DNA of 10,517 nt from Bacteroidales bacterium (GTDB taxonomy: Bacteria; Bacteroidota; Bacteroidia; Bacteroidales; UBA7960), in contig SKYG01000380.1 of NCBI GenBank assembly GCA_007128045.1, positions 1 to 10,517 of the forward strand, written 5' to 3'. This document shows positions 1 to 8,401 of the stretch, in pieces; within the stretch, counting starts at the first letter, position 1; each line of letters opens with the position of its first letter. A program made the translations under genes and the position numbers. The notes under the pieces were generated by a model, which was given only the letters and a program-made list of their open reading frames with translations, searched no databases and was not told the DNA's origin.

Positions 1-2264
1 CCCTGAATAACAGCCTGCAGCTGGTTATTCTGTGCCACAAAATGAGGGAAGTATGCTTGATTGTCAGCACCCTTGGCAGCATGTATTTGAAATCCGGTTT
101 TCCACGAATCATACTCGCTCAATATGTCAGCAATATCCCAGGTATGATCACCCCCCGTAAATGCGATAAGACGATACCGAATCCGGCTCCCTCTTTCAAT
201 GGTCTTGATCCGTTGCATTGGTTTGATCGCTATGGCGCGGCTGCCCCTGTCCTGAACGTTGTCGACAAACTCAGAATAAGCATAGGCTCCCGGAATAACC
301 TCCTGCTCATTGATGGTGACATCCCAGTCCTGCATCACATACATAGGATTGCCCGCCCTTTGGTTTGCGGTTCCGGGGCCACCCGGAACATAATACATCG
401 ATATGAACCCATTCTTTGCGACTTCAGCATTTTGTTCCAGGATAAGGTCAGCATTGCGGGGAAATTCACCGATATTTACATGACCGTCAGGCTGAATAAA
501 TGCATAATACACATAGTTCACCGGAGGCCATGGCCTGTGAAGGCCAAAGAAATTCAGATGCTTCGTGTGGTCTTCAGACAAAGGGATGTCCTCCAACACA
601 TCGACATCAAGTTCATAAAAAACACGATTGTGATCGCTTGTGCCGGGTATGGCCACCTTTAATACCCCCTTCATCTTTTGGTCTTGTGATACAACAGACA
701 CCTCGTATTCATTGAAAAATGGGCCCCCATGCATCATACGGATGGCGTTGGCTATCAAGGAAATATGATTATTGTCCCTGTCATAATAGGAGATGAACAG
801 GTTCATCGCCGAGTGCGCACTGGGTGCCAGAACCTCATTGCCATCACCATCGGTATACATGCGATTGTAATAATGTGGCCGGAAATCGGTCATAAATATG
901 GACGCATCAAACCTGAACGTAGTGGTCTCCTGGTTAAAGATAGAGGTTTGTAGTATTGGGCATCCTTCTCCCTGTGAAAGCGTATTCAACCAGGTGGTTG
1001 CCCTTTTTTGTGGTTCAGCAGAATCAAAATGACTGCCGTACAACAACAAGACAATATCCGGCTGACTGCCTGCATTCAATTGTAAGGGAATGATCCTGGT
1101 GGAATTACCGACTTCCCTTATATTGCTCTCCCCTACTAAATTAGGAAAGTTTAGTGAATATTGAACATGTATGGGGAGTGGAGTCATCTGTTGGTCGCAA
1201 TAAATCCCTGCCGACACGTTTCCAGGTGTTTCATGTTCAATGAAAATACGCCTGTTATCGGCTATATTTTTGAATCTAATAGGATAACGCTTTGTTGCCG
1301 AACTGTTCAATACCACCCTGTCGTTAAATTGATACAACCCGTTTCTTGGGTTATATCCAACAAAATACTCACTTTCTATTTCGTTGGTGGTCAGCGGGTT
1401 TTTTTCAACATGAACGAGTTTCTCGAGGTATTGCGGTTCTCCAAATGCTGTCATCAGGCCGACCTGATGTCTCCTGCCCGGCACCCAGGGTATAGAAAGT
1501 TCGTTGTCTTCCACCCTGAGAACACCTCCTGTCAGCGATTGAACGGGTAACCCTTCAGGATATGTGGGTAAAGAGACCATATTAAGCAGCCCTTCATAAA
1601 TGGCCTCCCTGGTATTTTCCACATTACTGGAACCGGCCCCGTAAGAAAGGGTAAAATAAACCGATGCTGGATTGACTTCAGGACAGGAATAGAACCCTTC
1701 ACGTGCTTCGTATCCCCTTCTCCCAACACCATTCTCTGCACCAGTTATTGGTGTCAAAACAACCTCTTTATCATTTGCAATATATGTAACCAAATGATAT
1801 ATCTTCTCATTGTAAAAGGTGATCGTGTACTCAACCAATCCTGGCCAATAGTCATTATCGGCATGCACAAGGACGATGTTTTGGATGTGTATCTCGTTAA
1901 AATAGGATCCATTTCTTAGAATATGCATCCGGGGTGGAAATTTGACAAAGTCAGAAGTATATATTTTCCCGTCTTGCATCAGAGCTATATCGCCCAGATC
2001 ATATATAGGGTCTCCTGCGGCAGAAACAACACGCAGCAGCGCTTGCGGGGCTTTCGTGTCAACAAATGCGGCGTAATGACTCCCCATGATGTGATGGGCA
2101 GTATGCCTGGCCGTCTGGGTAAAGGTCATGTGTTTAACGCCCTGAGTAACAAAACTCTCCTGGCCAGTTAGGGATAAGTTGAAGAAAAGGAGAAGCAACA
2201 CCACTCCCAAAGAGCAAGAACCCATGTAAGGGAGTTTGGCAAAATAGAAAAATCGAATCATCAT
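1..2264 (-). CDS. Large secreted protein of unknown family, 3' end beyond window
   Basis: An uninterrupted frame of 754 codons runs from ATG at 2264 to the left window edge, so the C-terminus is missing. I read it through by eye and found no stop. The N-terminus is a signal peptide: basic and aromatic residues, a hydrophobic core at about residues 18-30 (GVVLLLLFFNL), then a likely signal peptidase I site near LTG-QES. In-frame ATGs at codon 2 (2261) and codon 14 (2225) are alternative starts; the latter also leaves a compact signal peptide. The rest looks beta-rich, with many aromatic residues, Asn and Gly, and no transmembrane segment. I see no catalytic motif I can name and do not recognise the family. 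It begins 36 nt after the DUF5722-like gene and is probably co-transcribed. By context it may be a glycan-active or glycan-binding exported protein, possibly a lyase or hydrolase; this is inference only. It is AT-richer than the sulfatase genes upstream. Confidence 0.85.
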   Translation of the reverse strand, partial: MMIRFFYFAKLPYMGSCSLGVVLLLLFFNLSLTGQESFVTQGVKHMTFTQTARHTAHHIMGSHYAAFVDTKAPQALLRVVSAAGDPIYDLGDIALMQDGKIYTSDFVKFPPRMHILRNGSYFNEIHIQNIVLVHADNDYWPGLVEYTITFYNEKIYHLVTYIANDKEVVLTPITGAENGVGRRGYEAREGFYSCPEVNPASVYFTLSYGAGSSNVENTREAIYEGLLNMVSLPTYPEGLPVQSLTGGVLRVEDNELSIPWVPGRRHQVGLMTAFGEPQYLEKLVHVEKNPLTTNEIESEYFVGYNPRNGLYQFNDRVVLNSSATKRYPIRFKNIADNRRIFIEHETPGNVSAGIYCDQQMTPLPIHVQYSLNFPNLVGESNIREVGNSTRIIPLQLNAGSQPDIVLLLYGSHFDSAEPQKRATTWLNTLSQGEGCPILQTSIFNQETTTFRFDASIFMTDFRPHYYNRMYTDGDGNEVLAPSAHSAMNLFISYYDRDNNHISLIANAIRMMHGGPFFNEYEVSVVSQDQKMKGVLKVAIPGTSDHNRVFYELDVDVLEDIPLSEDHTKHLNFFGLHRPWPPVNYVYYAFIQPDGHVNIGEFPRNADLILEQNAEVAKNGFISMYYVPGGPGTANQRAGNPMYVMQDWDVTINEQEVIPGAYAYSEFVDNVQDRGSRAIAIKPMQRIKTIERGSRIRYRLIAFTGGDHTWDIADILSEYDSWKTGFQIHAAKGADNQAYFPHFVAQNNQLQAVIQ

Positions 2265-2300
2265 TGATTATTTAATTTAATGGGTGTTATCGCATTCGGG

Positions 2301-4886
2301 TCACCAAACTACAATCTTTTTAGTCTGACTTCGATGCCCGGTTTGGACACTCGCAACATACACACCTGGTGCCAATGCATTCAGGGAAATCATATTGCGA
2401 CCTCCAACATCTTCATTCAGAACGACCATGCCATGCATCCCCACCACACGCAGGTGAGCCGGTCTCTTCAGGGGCGTATCAAGAAGTAAAATGGCTTTCT
2501 GACCGGAATCATAAGTAAATATTTCGTTCTGCTGTAGCTTGTTTTGACCAGCTGTTGTAGGTTGGATATCCACCAAATAAAGCTGTGACCCGTTCAACTC
2601 CATCACGAATTGGTGTTCTTCGCCATTAACTGTGGCGATGCCCTGGTACTCCCTGCCATCGACCGCCTTTCGAAAGAAGGCCTCTCCGGCATGATTGGTA
2701 ATATGCACAGAGCCTGCCAACTCTACCTTCACTCCCGCCAGTGGCTCACCATCGCGAACAACCCGGACATGAAAATCGACTGGATTTGTTTCAGGCACAA
2801 AATGCCATCCGGAAAATATCTGATCCCAGTTCGTAATGCCTATGGTGGGCATATATTCCTCAAAAACAGCGTCTTCATTGTCAGTTCCTGCAGCATGGTA
2901 TACATCCCAGGAAGGCTTTTTCGAATGAAACGCGTTGACTTTTGGGTCAGCCGGGTCGAATGTCCAGAGTCCAAACAGTAAATTCCCTTCCAACGGATGG
3001 TCTGTCCAGCGATGATACAAAAACGACTCCACTGAAGGCAGTTCCTTGACTTTTTTCCAGAAGTAGGCAATCCCTGCGGCCTGCTCTGTCATTGACTTCA
3101 CAGAATAATCTGGCGCACTGATGCCTTGCTCAGACAAGGTCAGGGTGCGCATCTTTTCTCCCTTATAAAGGTTGTTCTCTTTACGCATCCATGCATCAAT
3201 CAGATGGAGATTGCGGGGGGTGATGTACCGGGTATTGAAATCATTGGTAATATCCACATCTTCCCATGTCCTCGGATTGCGCAAGTTCCTGGGATAGGGA
3301 TGGTATGCCACACCCCATTCGAAGTCACCCTCAACAGACATCTGCGATTGCAAACCGGTGAGCAGATCTTTCACTTTATATGTATGCACGTCGGTCCAAA
3401 AGTGCGTCAAAGAGATATACACCTTCGCCTGTGGATGATGGCGTCTAGCCGTATAATAGACAATTCGCATAGACCGCTGGTACTGATCCATGTATAGATC
3501 CTGGGGTTTGTTGCCCGCATTGGTCCAGACTGGGGCTGCATCTACCTCATTATGAATAATATAATGTTGCAACAAGGCAAATTGGCTGTTGGGCTGGTTG
3601 TATCTTTGCGCAAGAAAATCAATGATGGCGGCATAGGTCTCTGCACCTTCTGGAGCAACCACATTGGCCAGAGAGTAATGCCCCCCATTGTTATCGGGAT
3701 GTCGCAACAATCCGCGTACCGCACCAGATGCACCACTTTGTATCAAAAGAATGGCCCAAACTGCAATGTTCGACTGCTTGCAGAAAGACATCACATTGTC
3801 AAAATGAGTGAGGTAATTTTGGTTTATGTAATATGCTTTCCCATTAAAATCATGCTTGAGTTGAGTTGGGTTGTCAGACAACATAGCGTTTAATACGATA
3901 TTCAGGGATATATGCCTTATGCCCAATTCATTCAGGTCTCCCATTCGAGGTGCGACATAGGTAACTCCTCCCATCCCTTTCAGGTTTGTTGGCGCAGGCT
4001 CCGGAAGATATTGCAGGGCCGCATCGAAGACCTCATCGGCATATCGGGCCGGTGCAGTAAGTACAAATACATCATCTTCAAGGCAGGCGATTGCCCACCG
4101 GGTATACAAGTGATCTGCCAAACCAGGAGATGTGTCGTGGTATCTCGACAGAGATATCTCAAATTCAGCAGGCCGGGAGGCCAGGGGGTATACAGAGATG
4201 GGGTCGAAGTTATCATAAGGATTATCATGTATCGCCAATCCAATTAAGTACTTGTTGGCGGTTGAACCCTCCACCTGTCCGGATACCACAAGCTCGTTAC
4301 CATGAACCTTTACGCTGTTTATCTGATCCGGAAAGTGGGTCGTCTGATACGCCAGCAGCCTCTTGTTACGCTCAAAATCGCTGTTCTGCATGTCGTCCAG
4401 CTCTTCTGCCGTAGGCGCACGTAAAACAATATTCCGCAGGCGTATATCTTTTTCGGTTTCAGCGCCGAAATCCAAACGGATACGTTCATTATGGTCTTTC
4501 CACCGGTCCTCCGAAAGGGTTTTTAAGTTTATAGCATGTTTGCTCCAGGCAGCAGTTGCCGGCAGGTTCCCTGCCAGTATTTTTCTGGCTTCAGAAAACG
4601 GGGTTCCAAAATATAGTTGAAAATCATTGATCCCACTCTGGGAAATATACTCGAAGGAAAGCATATAGTTCACCTCCGGATATATGGTGCCCAAGGGATG
4701 GGAGCGCACATTCGGGTCCTGACCGGTGGTGGTGATGGTATAGCTGCCATCGCTTTCTTTGACAATAGTCATGTGGTTGGCCGCCTGCAATTCAAGCTCA
4801 ACAACTACCTGGGCATTCGAAATGGTAGAAACGCATCCGATTATAATAAACAATAAACACAAAAACAAATGGTCATTACGGGTCAT
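2301..4886 (-). CDS. DUF5722-like putative glycoside hydrolase with T9SS sorting domain
   Basis: A secreted protein of 861 aa from ATG at 4886; a TTG three codons earlier (4895) is the alternative start. Residues 1-25 are a signal peptide with a likely cut at SNA-QV. Residues 30-160 resemble a carbohydrate-binding jelly roll, and 190-295 form another beta region. Residues 300-680 look like the TIM-barrel region of DUF5722 proteins (motifs LGIRHISLN and YHPYP). Two glutamates stand where clan GH-A enzymes keep their catalytic pair: E447 in IIHNEVD (acid/base, Asn-Glu) and E586 in TLSEQG (nucleophile). Residues 700-780 look Ig-like. About 797-861 is a T9SS type A sorting domain (LNALAPGVYVASV, ending TKKIVVW), so the protein should be exported by type IX secretion to the surface or medium. 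It follows the lipoprotein sulfatase by 106 nt and precedes the unknown secreted gene by 36 nt. Domain limits, family and catalytic residues come from memory and visual matching; the substrate is unknown. Confidence 0.85.
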   Translation of the reverse strand: MTRNDHLFLCLLFIIIGCVSTISNAQVVVELELQAANHMTIVKESDGSYTITTTGQDPNVRSHPLGTIYPEVNYMLSFEYISQSGINDFQLYFGTPFSEARKILAGNLPATAAWSKHAINLKTLSEDRWKDHNERIRLDFGAETEKDIRLRNIVLRAPTAEELDDMQNSDFERNKRLLAYQTTHFPDQINSVKVHGNELVVSGQVEGSTANKYLIGLAIHDNPYDNFDPISVYPLASRPAEFEISLSRYHDTSPGLADHLYTRWAIACLEDDVFVLTAPARYADEVFDAALQYLPEPAPTNLKGMGGVTYVAPRMGDLNELGIRHISLNIVLNAMLSDNPTQLKHDFNGKAYYINQNYLTHFDNVMSFCKQSNIAVWAILLIQSGASGAVRGLLRHPDNNGGHYSLANVVAPEGAETYAAIIDFLAQRYNQPNSQFALLQHYIIHNEVDAAPVWTNAGNKPQDLYMDQYQRSMRIVYYTARRHHPQAKVYISLTHFWTDVHTYKVKDLLTGLQSQMSVEGDFEWGVAYHPYPRNLRNPRTWEDVDITNDFNTRYITPRNLHLIDAWMRKENNLYKGEKMRTLTLSEQGISAPDYSVKSMTEQAAGIAYFWKKVKELPSVESFLYHRWTDHPLEGNLLFGLWTFDPADPKVNAFHSKKPSWDVYHAAGTDNEDAVFEEYMPTIGITNWDQIFSGWHFVPETNPVDFHVRVVRDGEPLAGVKVELAGSVHITNHAGEAFFRKAVDGREYQGIATVNGEEHQFVMELNGSQLYLVDIQPTTAGQNKLQQNEIFTYDSGQKAILLLDTPLKRPAHLRVVGMHGMVVLNEDVGGRNMISLNALAPGVYVASVQTGHRSQTKKIVVW

Positions 4887-4941
4887 AAGGATCAATTGTT
4901 TATTGCTTAAGCCTGAAGCTAATACGCCCGTTCATTCTTTG

Positions 4942-4972
4942 CAAAATTGCTGAGATTTTTACTGGATACAAT
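4942..4972 (-). promoter_or_regulatory. Possible Bacteroidota-type promoter before DUF5722-like gene
   Basis: On the minus strand the 106-nt gap carries ATTG (4969-4972), then 19 nt, then CAATTTTG (4942-4949). The Bacteroidota housekeeping promoter consensus is TTTG, 19-21 nt, TAnnTTTG, so each box has one mismatch while the spacing fits. Transcription would start near 4935, giving a leader of roughly 50 nt. The match is weak enough to arise by chance in AT-rich DNA. If real, it would let the DUF5722-like gene and the unknown gene after it be expressed apart from the sulfatases. Confidence 0.25.
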
Positions 4973-4992
4973 ATCTACAGATTATACTTCAC

Positions 4993-6498
4993 TTATGGCA
5001 TGTCTGGCACAGGCCGGTCAGCCCTCCACGGATGATACGTGCCAGTTCGTCCCTGGCCCAGGGGAAGAGGTGGAAGGGTTTGTTCTACATGCAGGTCGAA
5101 AAATAGTTGGTCCGCATTCACGATCGTATTGGGCAGTCCTTTGATATGCCAGGTGTCGGCCTTTTCTTCGAGTTTTCTTTCCAATTCAGCGGCAATTTCA
5201 GGATGCTCATCAATTTTATTGTCGGATGCGGTTTCCTTGCCCGGTTCACTCATATCAAATAAATAACGATAGGTGTTCCCCAGCCTGACAAACTTCCAGT
5301 TTCCGCTTAAGATGGCTGCCTGTGTTCTCCATCGCCAGTACAATGCATCATGCACCTGGCCCGTTTTTTCTCCCAGCAGCCAAGGCATGAGATTAACCCC
5401 TTCAATTCTTGCATCTACCGGGGCACCTGCCACGGCCAATGCTGTGGCCGTGGCATCAAGTGCCCAAACGTGCTCATCGAAAATCTGTCCTGCAGGAATA
5501 TGGCCTGGCCACGCAGCAATAAAAGGAACCCGCTGACCACCATCGGTTTGCATTCCTTTCTCGCCAACCATTGGTATATTCAGCGAACCTACATACGCGC
5601 CCTCGCGCAGAGGAGCACCATTGTCGCTGATATAAAAGATCAAGGTATTATCGGTTACTCCCATCTTGTCAAGTTTTTCCCTGATCTTTCCGATGCCGTC
5701 GTCCATTGCCAGGATCGAAGCCAACCCCATCCTTCTCACATAGTCCTGCACATGGGTCATACGGGCCATATAATGCGGGGGGTCTTCGATGGGAGAATGG
5801 GGTGCAAAATAGGCCAGGTAAAGAAAAAACGGTCTGTCATCTGTTTCCCGCCTTTCCAAAAATGAGAGGGCGGCTCTGGTTTGAATGTCAACACGGTAGT
5901 GGTCATCGGTAACGATCTGTGGTGGAAACACCAACATATTGCCATCCAGGTCATGAGAGGCATGGTATCGTTGCATGGAACCTGCGAAATACTCCATAAA
6001 TCCGTGGGCATGAGGCATATAATCCACTGATGCTTGCTGGCCACCACCTTCTCGTGGAACCAGGTCAAGGTGCCATTTACCCACCATGCCTGTCACATAA
6101 CCATGATCACGCAATCGCTCAGCAATGGTGTACTCAGAATGAGGCAGTGGCCCCTTGAGGTTGTCATCAACTCCGAAAGCATTTTGGTGGCGTCCTGAGA
6201 TGATCCCTGCCCGCGAAGGCACGCACTGCGGAGCTGTAACGTACCCACTGGTAAACAATACCCCATCCCTGGCCAATTGATCCAGGTTCGGTGTACGCAC
6301 ATCAGGGTCGGCCCCATGAATGCCAAGATCGGTATACCCCTGGTCATCCGTAAAAACGATGATGATATTTGGATGATTAACTGGTGGAAGCGGCTCTTCA
6401 ACAGGATCCGAACAAGAAACGCCCATCAATGCCACCCCGCTTACAAGGACGGCCTGCTTATATTTTATTATATGTTGCACAAATATTTTTTTTATCAA
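4993..6498 (-). CDS. Lipoprotein sulfatase (S1 family, formylglycine type)
   Basis: Hydrolyses a sulfate ester, probably on a glycan; the substrate cannot be read from the sequence. In 501 aa it has a lipoprotein signal with lipobox GVSC (lipidated Cys29), so it should be membrane-anchored. Active-site landmarks of S1 sulfatases are present: metal-binding D51-D52 in FTDDQG, the modification motif CVPSRAG with C92 converted to formylglycine and R96, GKWHL with K141 and H143, H234 in APHSP, and D292-N293 in SDNG. K314 and the DGGQRVP stretch follow. The Cys-type motif needs an anaerobic maturase (anSME) or FGE encoded elsewhere. The start is TTG at 6498, the first start-like codon after an in-frame stop; no ATG lies in the first 24 codons, and GTG at codon 7 is an alternative. 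It begins 15 nt after the nucleoside-hydrolase-like gene, so the two are very probably one operon. Its C-terminal 70 residues strongly resemble the partial sulfatase at the right edge. Confidence 0.95.
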   Translation of the reverse strand: MIKKIFVQHIIKYKQAVLVSGVALMGVSCSDPVEEPLPPVNHPNIIIVFTDDQGYTDLGIHGADPDVRTPNLDQLARDGVLFTSGYVTAPQCVPSRAGIISGRHQNAFGVDDNLKGPLPHSEYTIAERLRDHGYVTGMVGKWHLDLVPREGGGQQASVDYMPHAHGFMEYFAGSMQRYHASHDLDGNMLVFPPQIVTDDHYRVDIQTRAALSFLERRETDDRPFFLYLAYFAPHSPIEDPPHYMARMTHVQDYVRRMGLASILAMDDGIGKIREKLDKMGVTDNTLIFYISDNGAPLREGAYVGSLNIPMVGEKGMQTDGGQRVPFIAAWPGHIPAGQIFDEHVWALDATATALAVAGAPVDARIEGVNLMPWLLGEKTGQVHDALYWRWRTQAAILSGNWKFVRLGNTYRYLFDMSEPGKETASDNKIDEHPEIAAELERKLEEKADTWHIKGLPNTIVNADQLFFDLHVEQTLPPLPLGQGRTGTYHPWRADRPVPDMP

Positions 6499-6513
6499 TG
6501 TAAAGTGTAAAAA

Positions 6514-8247
6514 TCATTTGGAGTATTGTATCCCTTTCTGGAACCAGCTGGCCCGCTCACCTTTGTCCCGGGCAATCAACCCGGCCCAGTGGCGGTCATT
6601 GATAACTGGTAGTGTGAGTTCGACCTGCTCCAGGAGTGTTCGACCGTTATAGTCGCTGCATAGCCGGCCAACGAGCTTGTCGCCTATGACCTGCAGGTCG
6701 ATGGTGTACCAGGTATTGATGGCAAAATCGTGGGCAGGATCCAGTGTGCGAACCAGATCCAGTGGCATGTCATTGTTGTAGAGGCGCAAGCCCCGGCTGC
6801 CCGGCTGGATGCGCAAGTTCAGACCCAGGGCGTTTTCGCCGGCATCCGAACGTACACAGAGGCCGACATAGCCGCCGGCCTGCGTCACCATCACGCGGGA
6901 ACGCACACGAACGTCTTTGCTGCCAAAGTCCTTCACCTGCACATTGTAAGGTGCGGTATCGGCGTTGCCATTGAACTGGACATACCGGGCCTTTTCATTG
7001 TAAAGATTACTGGCATCGCTCGCATCAATCAGGGTATCACTGTCAGCGGCGCCAGCTTTGGTCCAGCTACGACGGCCTTGTAAAGTTTCTGAAGCATCAC
7101 CCCGGGGGGCAACAAACTCATCACGAAAGACCCCGTCGCCGGCATCGCCCCCACGCAGCAAGAGGATGTCGTCGATATAGTCGGCAAGCTTATTGGATGT
7201 CTCCCTGTCTCTGTTGCGTCGCAGTATGGTATGTGTACCATCAGATGAGGAGATGAAGCGATGGCGGCCTGTTGTCGGGTGTACTTCAAGTGTGCCGCGC
7301 TGCTTGATTAGATCTACACCGTTCAGATTTGTGAATCCGCGTACCGCAGTAATCACGCTCATCAGGTCAAGGGCATTGCCATGCGGACGATCCCACCATA
7401 ATCGATAGAGCAAGTGTATACGCTTGGCCGGGTTCAGGTCGGATAGCTGGGCCTGGATGGCGGGACGCATAAAAGGAACCTGAAGTCCCAGATAGGTGTC
7501 GGCGATATACATTGGAATTTCGCTAGGCCAGTTCTCGGCGACGAACTTGGTAGAGAAGGGATCTGTATTGGAAAGGTTGGAATCCATTTGCCACTTTTCC
7601 TCCGGGTCGTCAGGGTTGTTCATGCCTCCCATGAAATGGAGCTCTGACACCCGTTGGCGAACCACATCCGGATGGTCTTTCAGAAGTTCTGCCAAGTTCG
7701 TTTGTCCCCCACCGGTGATGAGTTTTGCCCTGGCACCTTCCGGAAGCGCACTGAGGGCGTTGACGTATACCTCGACGGCGTCGGGATAGTCACGAAAGTG
7801 CCGCCGCGTGTGACCGTAATTAAACTCGTCGGCGGCAATGTATGGAGCAAACAACGGCTCATCGTAAAGCCTGGTGCTGTCAGGATCGATGGGCCTCAGA
7901 TCATCACGGAAAGAACCCAGAGGAATGTCACCGCGGCCATAGTAATGAAGGGTTGCCTCCATTGAGGCAGTGGCATATTCTTGCGTTTCGCTCGTTCCGC
8001 AGGCTATGATCTTACATTCGCCGGCAGCTTCGAGTTCTAAAAGCATGCACAACGCCGCCGGACCATCCGAGTCGCTGTCAAAGTCATCCTCAAAGATGAC
8101 ATAGGGCACTTCTCCCAGGGAGTTGGGTTGCGACGCCATCAGGTTGGAGGGCCTGGAACCCAGGAGCAAGGTGACGGGTTTGGTGCTCAGGAGCAAGGCA
8201 GTGGGCGAAAACGCCAACATATTGGTGATAAATTTACGACGGTCCAT
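6514..8247 (-). CDS. Tat-exported nucleoside-hydrolase-like protein with C-terminal jelly-roll-like domain
   Basis: Residues 2-7 (DRRKFI) plus a following hydrophobic stretch form a twin-arginine signal, so the folded protein is probably exported to the periplasm. Residues 48 to about 365 resemble the inosine-uridine nucleoside hydrolase fold: an Asp-rich N-terminal strand (EDDFDSDSDGPAAL, 53-66), ITGGGQTNLAELL (177-189), HFMGG (204-208) and NLSNTDP (224-230), where the family has an EFN...DP segment. In ribose-specific family members the first motif ends in two Asp that bind calcium and ribose; here the second is Gly62. The HD motif near the domain end also looks altered (LDLM, D294). Activity on ordinary nucleosides is therefore uncertain. 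Residues about 370-577 are a beta-rich extension like the concanavalin-type domains in secreted sugar-active proteins. ATG 8247 is preceded by AGAAGGG, a good ribosome site. The stop lies 15 nt before the lipoprotein sulfatase. GC content is visibly higher than in the leftmost gene. Confidence 0.88.
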   Translation of the reverse strand: MDRRKFITNMLAFSPTALLLSTKPVTLLLGSRPSNLMASQPNSLGEVPYVIFEDDFDSDSDGPAALCMLLELEAAGECKIIACGTSETQEYATASMEATLHYYGRGDIPLGSFRDDLRPIDPDSTRLYDEPLFAPYIAADEFNYGHTRRHFRDYPDAVEVYVNALSALPEGARAKLITGGGQTNLAELLKDHPDVVRQRVSELHFMGGMNNPDDPEEKWQMDSNLSNTDPFSTKFVAENWPSEIPMYIADTYLGLQVPFMRPAIQAQLSDLNPAKRIHLLYRLWWDRPHGNALDLMSVITAVRGFTNLNGVDLIKQRGTLEVHPTTGRHRFISSSDGTHTILRRNRDRETSNKLADYIDDILLLRGGDAGDGVFRDEFVAPRGDASETLQGRRSWTKAGAADSDTLIDASDASNLYNEKARYVQFNGNADTAPYNVQVKDFGSKDVRVRSRVMVTQAGGYVGLCVRSDAGENALGLNLRIQPGSRGLRLYNNDMPLDLVRTLDPAHDFAINTWYTIDLQVIGDKLVGRLCSDYNGRTLLEQVELTLPVINDRHWAGLIARDKGERASWFQKGIQYSK

Positions 8248-8249
8248 GT

Positions 8250-8257
8250 TCCCTTCT
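8250..8257 (-). promoter_or_regulatory. Shine-Dalgarno-like site
   Basis: The minus strand reads AGAAGGGA, ending 2 nt before the ATG at 8247; the AGAAGG core sits 4 nt upstream. It supports this start for the Tat-exported protein. I see no comparable site before the other starts in the window, in keeping with the weak use of Shine-Dalgarno pairing in Bacteroidota. Confidence 0.45.
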
Positions 8258-8283
8258 TTATGTGAATTGTACTTTCCGGTTCC

Positions 8284-8345
8284 TTTGACCTTCGACCTTC
8301 GACCTTTGACCTTTGACCTTTGACCTTCGACCTTCGACCTTTGAC
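8284..8345. repeat. 7-bp tandem repeat, nine units of TTYGACC
   Basis: Nine head-to-tail 7-bp units, TTTGACC or TTCGACC, run from 8284 to 8345; the last has A for its final C just past the end. Read as the variable third base, the order is T C C T T T C C T, the same from either end. On the coding (minus) strand the unit is GGTCRAA. A lone further unit lies at 8386-8392, next to TTCGCTTCGCTCAG. The array fills part of the 154-nt gap between the 606-aa sulfatase and the Tat-exported protein, ending 36 nt before the latter's start codon. Unit-number change by slippage would alter leader length but not a reading frame. I see no promoter or terminator hairpin in the rest of the gap. Confidence 0.95.
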
Positions 8346-8401
8346 AGATCCCTCACATCCGTTCGGGACTTCGCTTCGCTCAGCCTTCGACCTTCCCCTG
8401 C

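Noticed and set aside
42..662. 206-codon plus-strand open frame
   Set aside because: It lies entirely antisense to the large secreted protein, has no signal, motif or domain I recognise, and looks like a shadow of the minus-strand gene.
4866..4890. Lipobox in the DUF5722-like protein (IIIGC near residue 18)
   Set aside because: A better signal peptidase I site (SNA-QV) follows, and a T9SS sorting domain is normally found on non-lipidated precursors.
8284..8345. CRISPR-like array
   Set aside because: The units are only 7 bp and directly adjacent with no spacers, so this is a tandem repeat.
8346..8401. Terminator after the 606-aa sulfatase
   Set aside because: I found no inverted repeat followed by a T run on the minus strand in this stretch.
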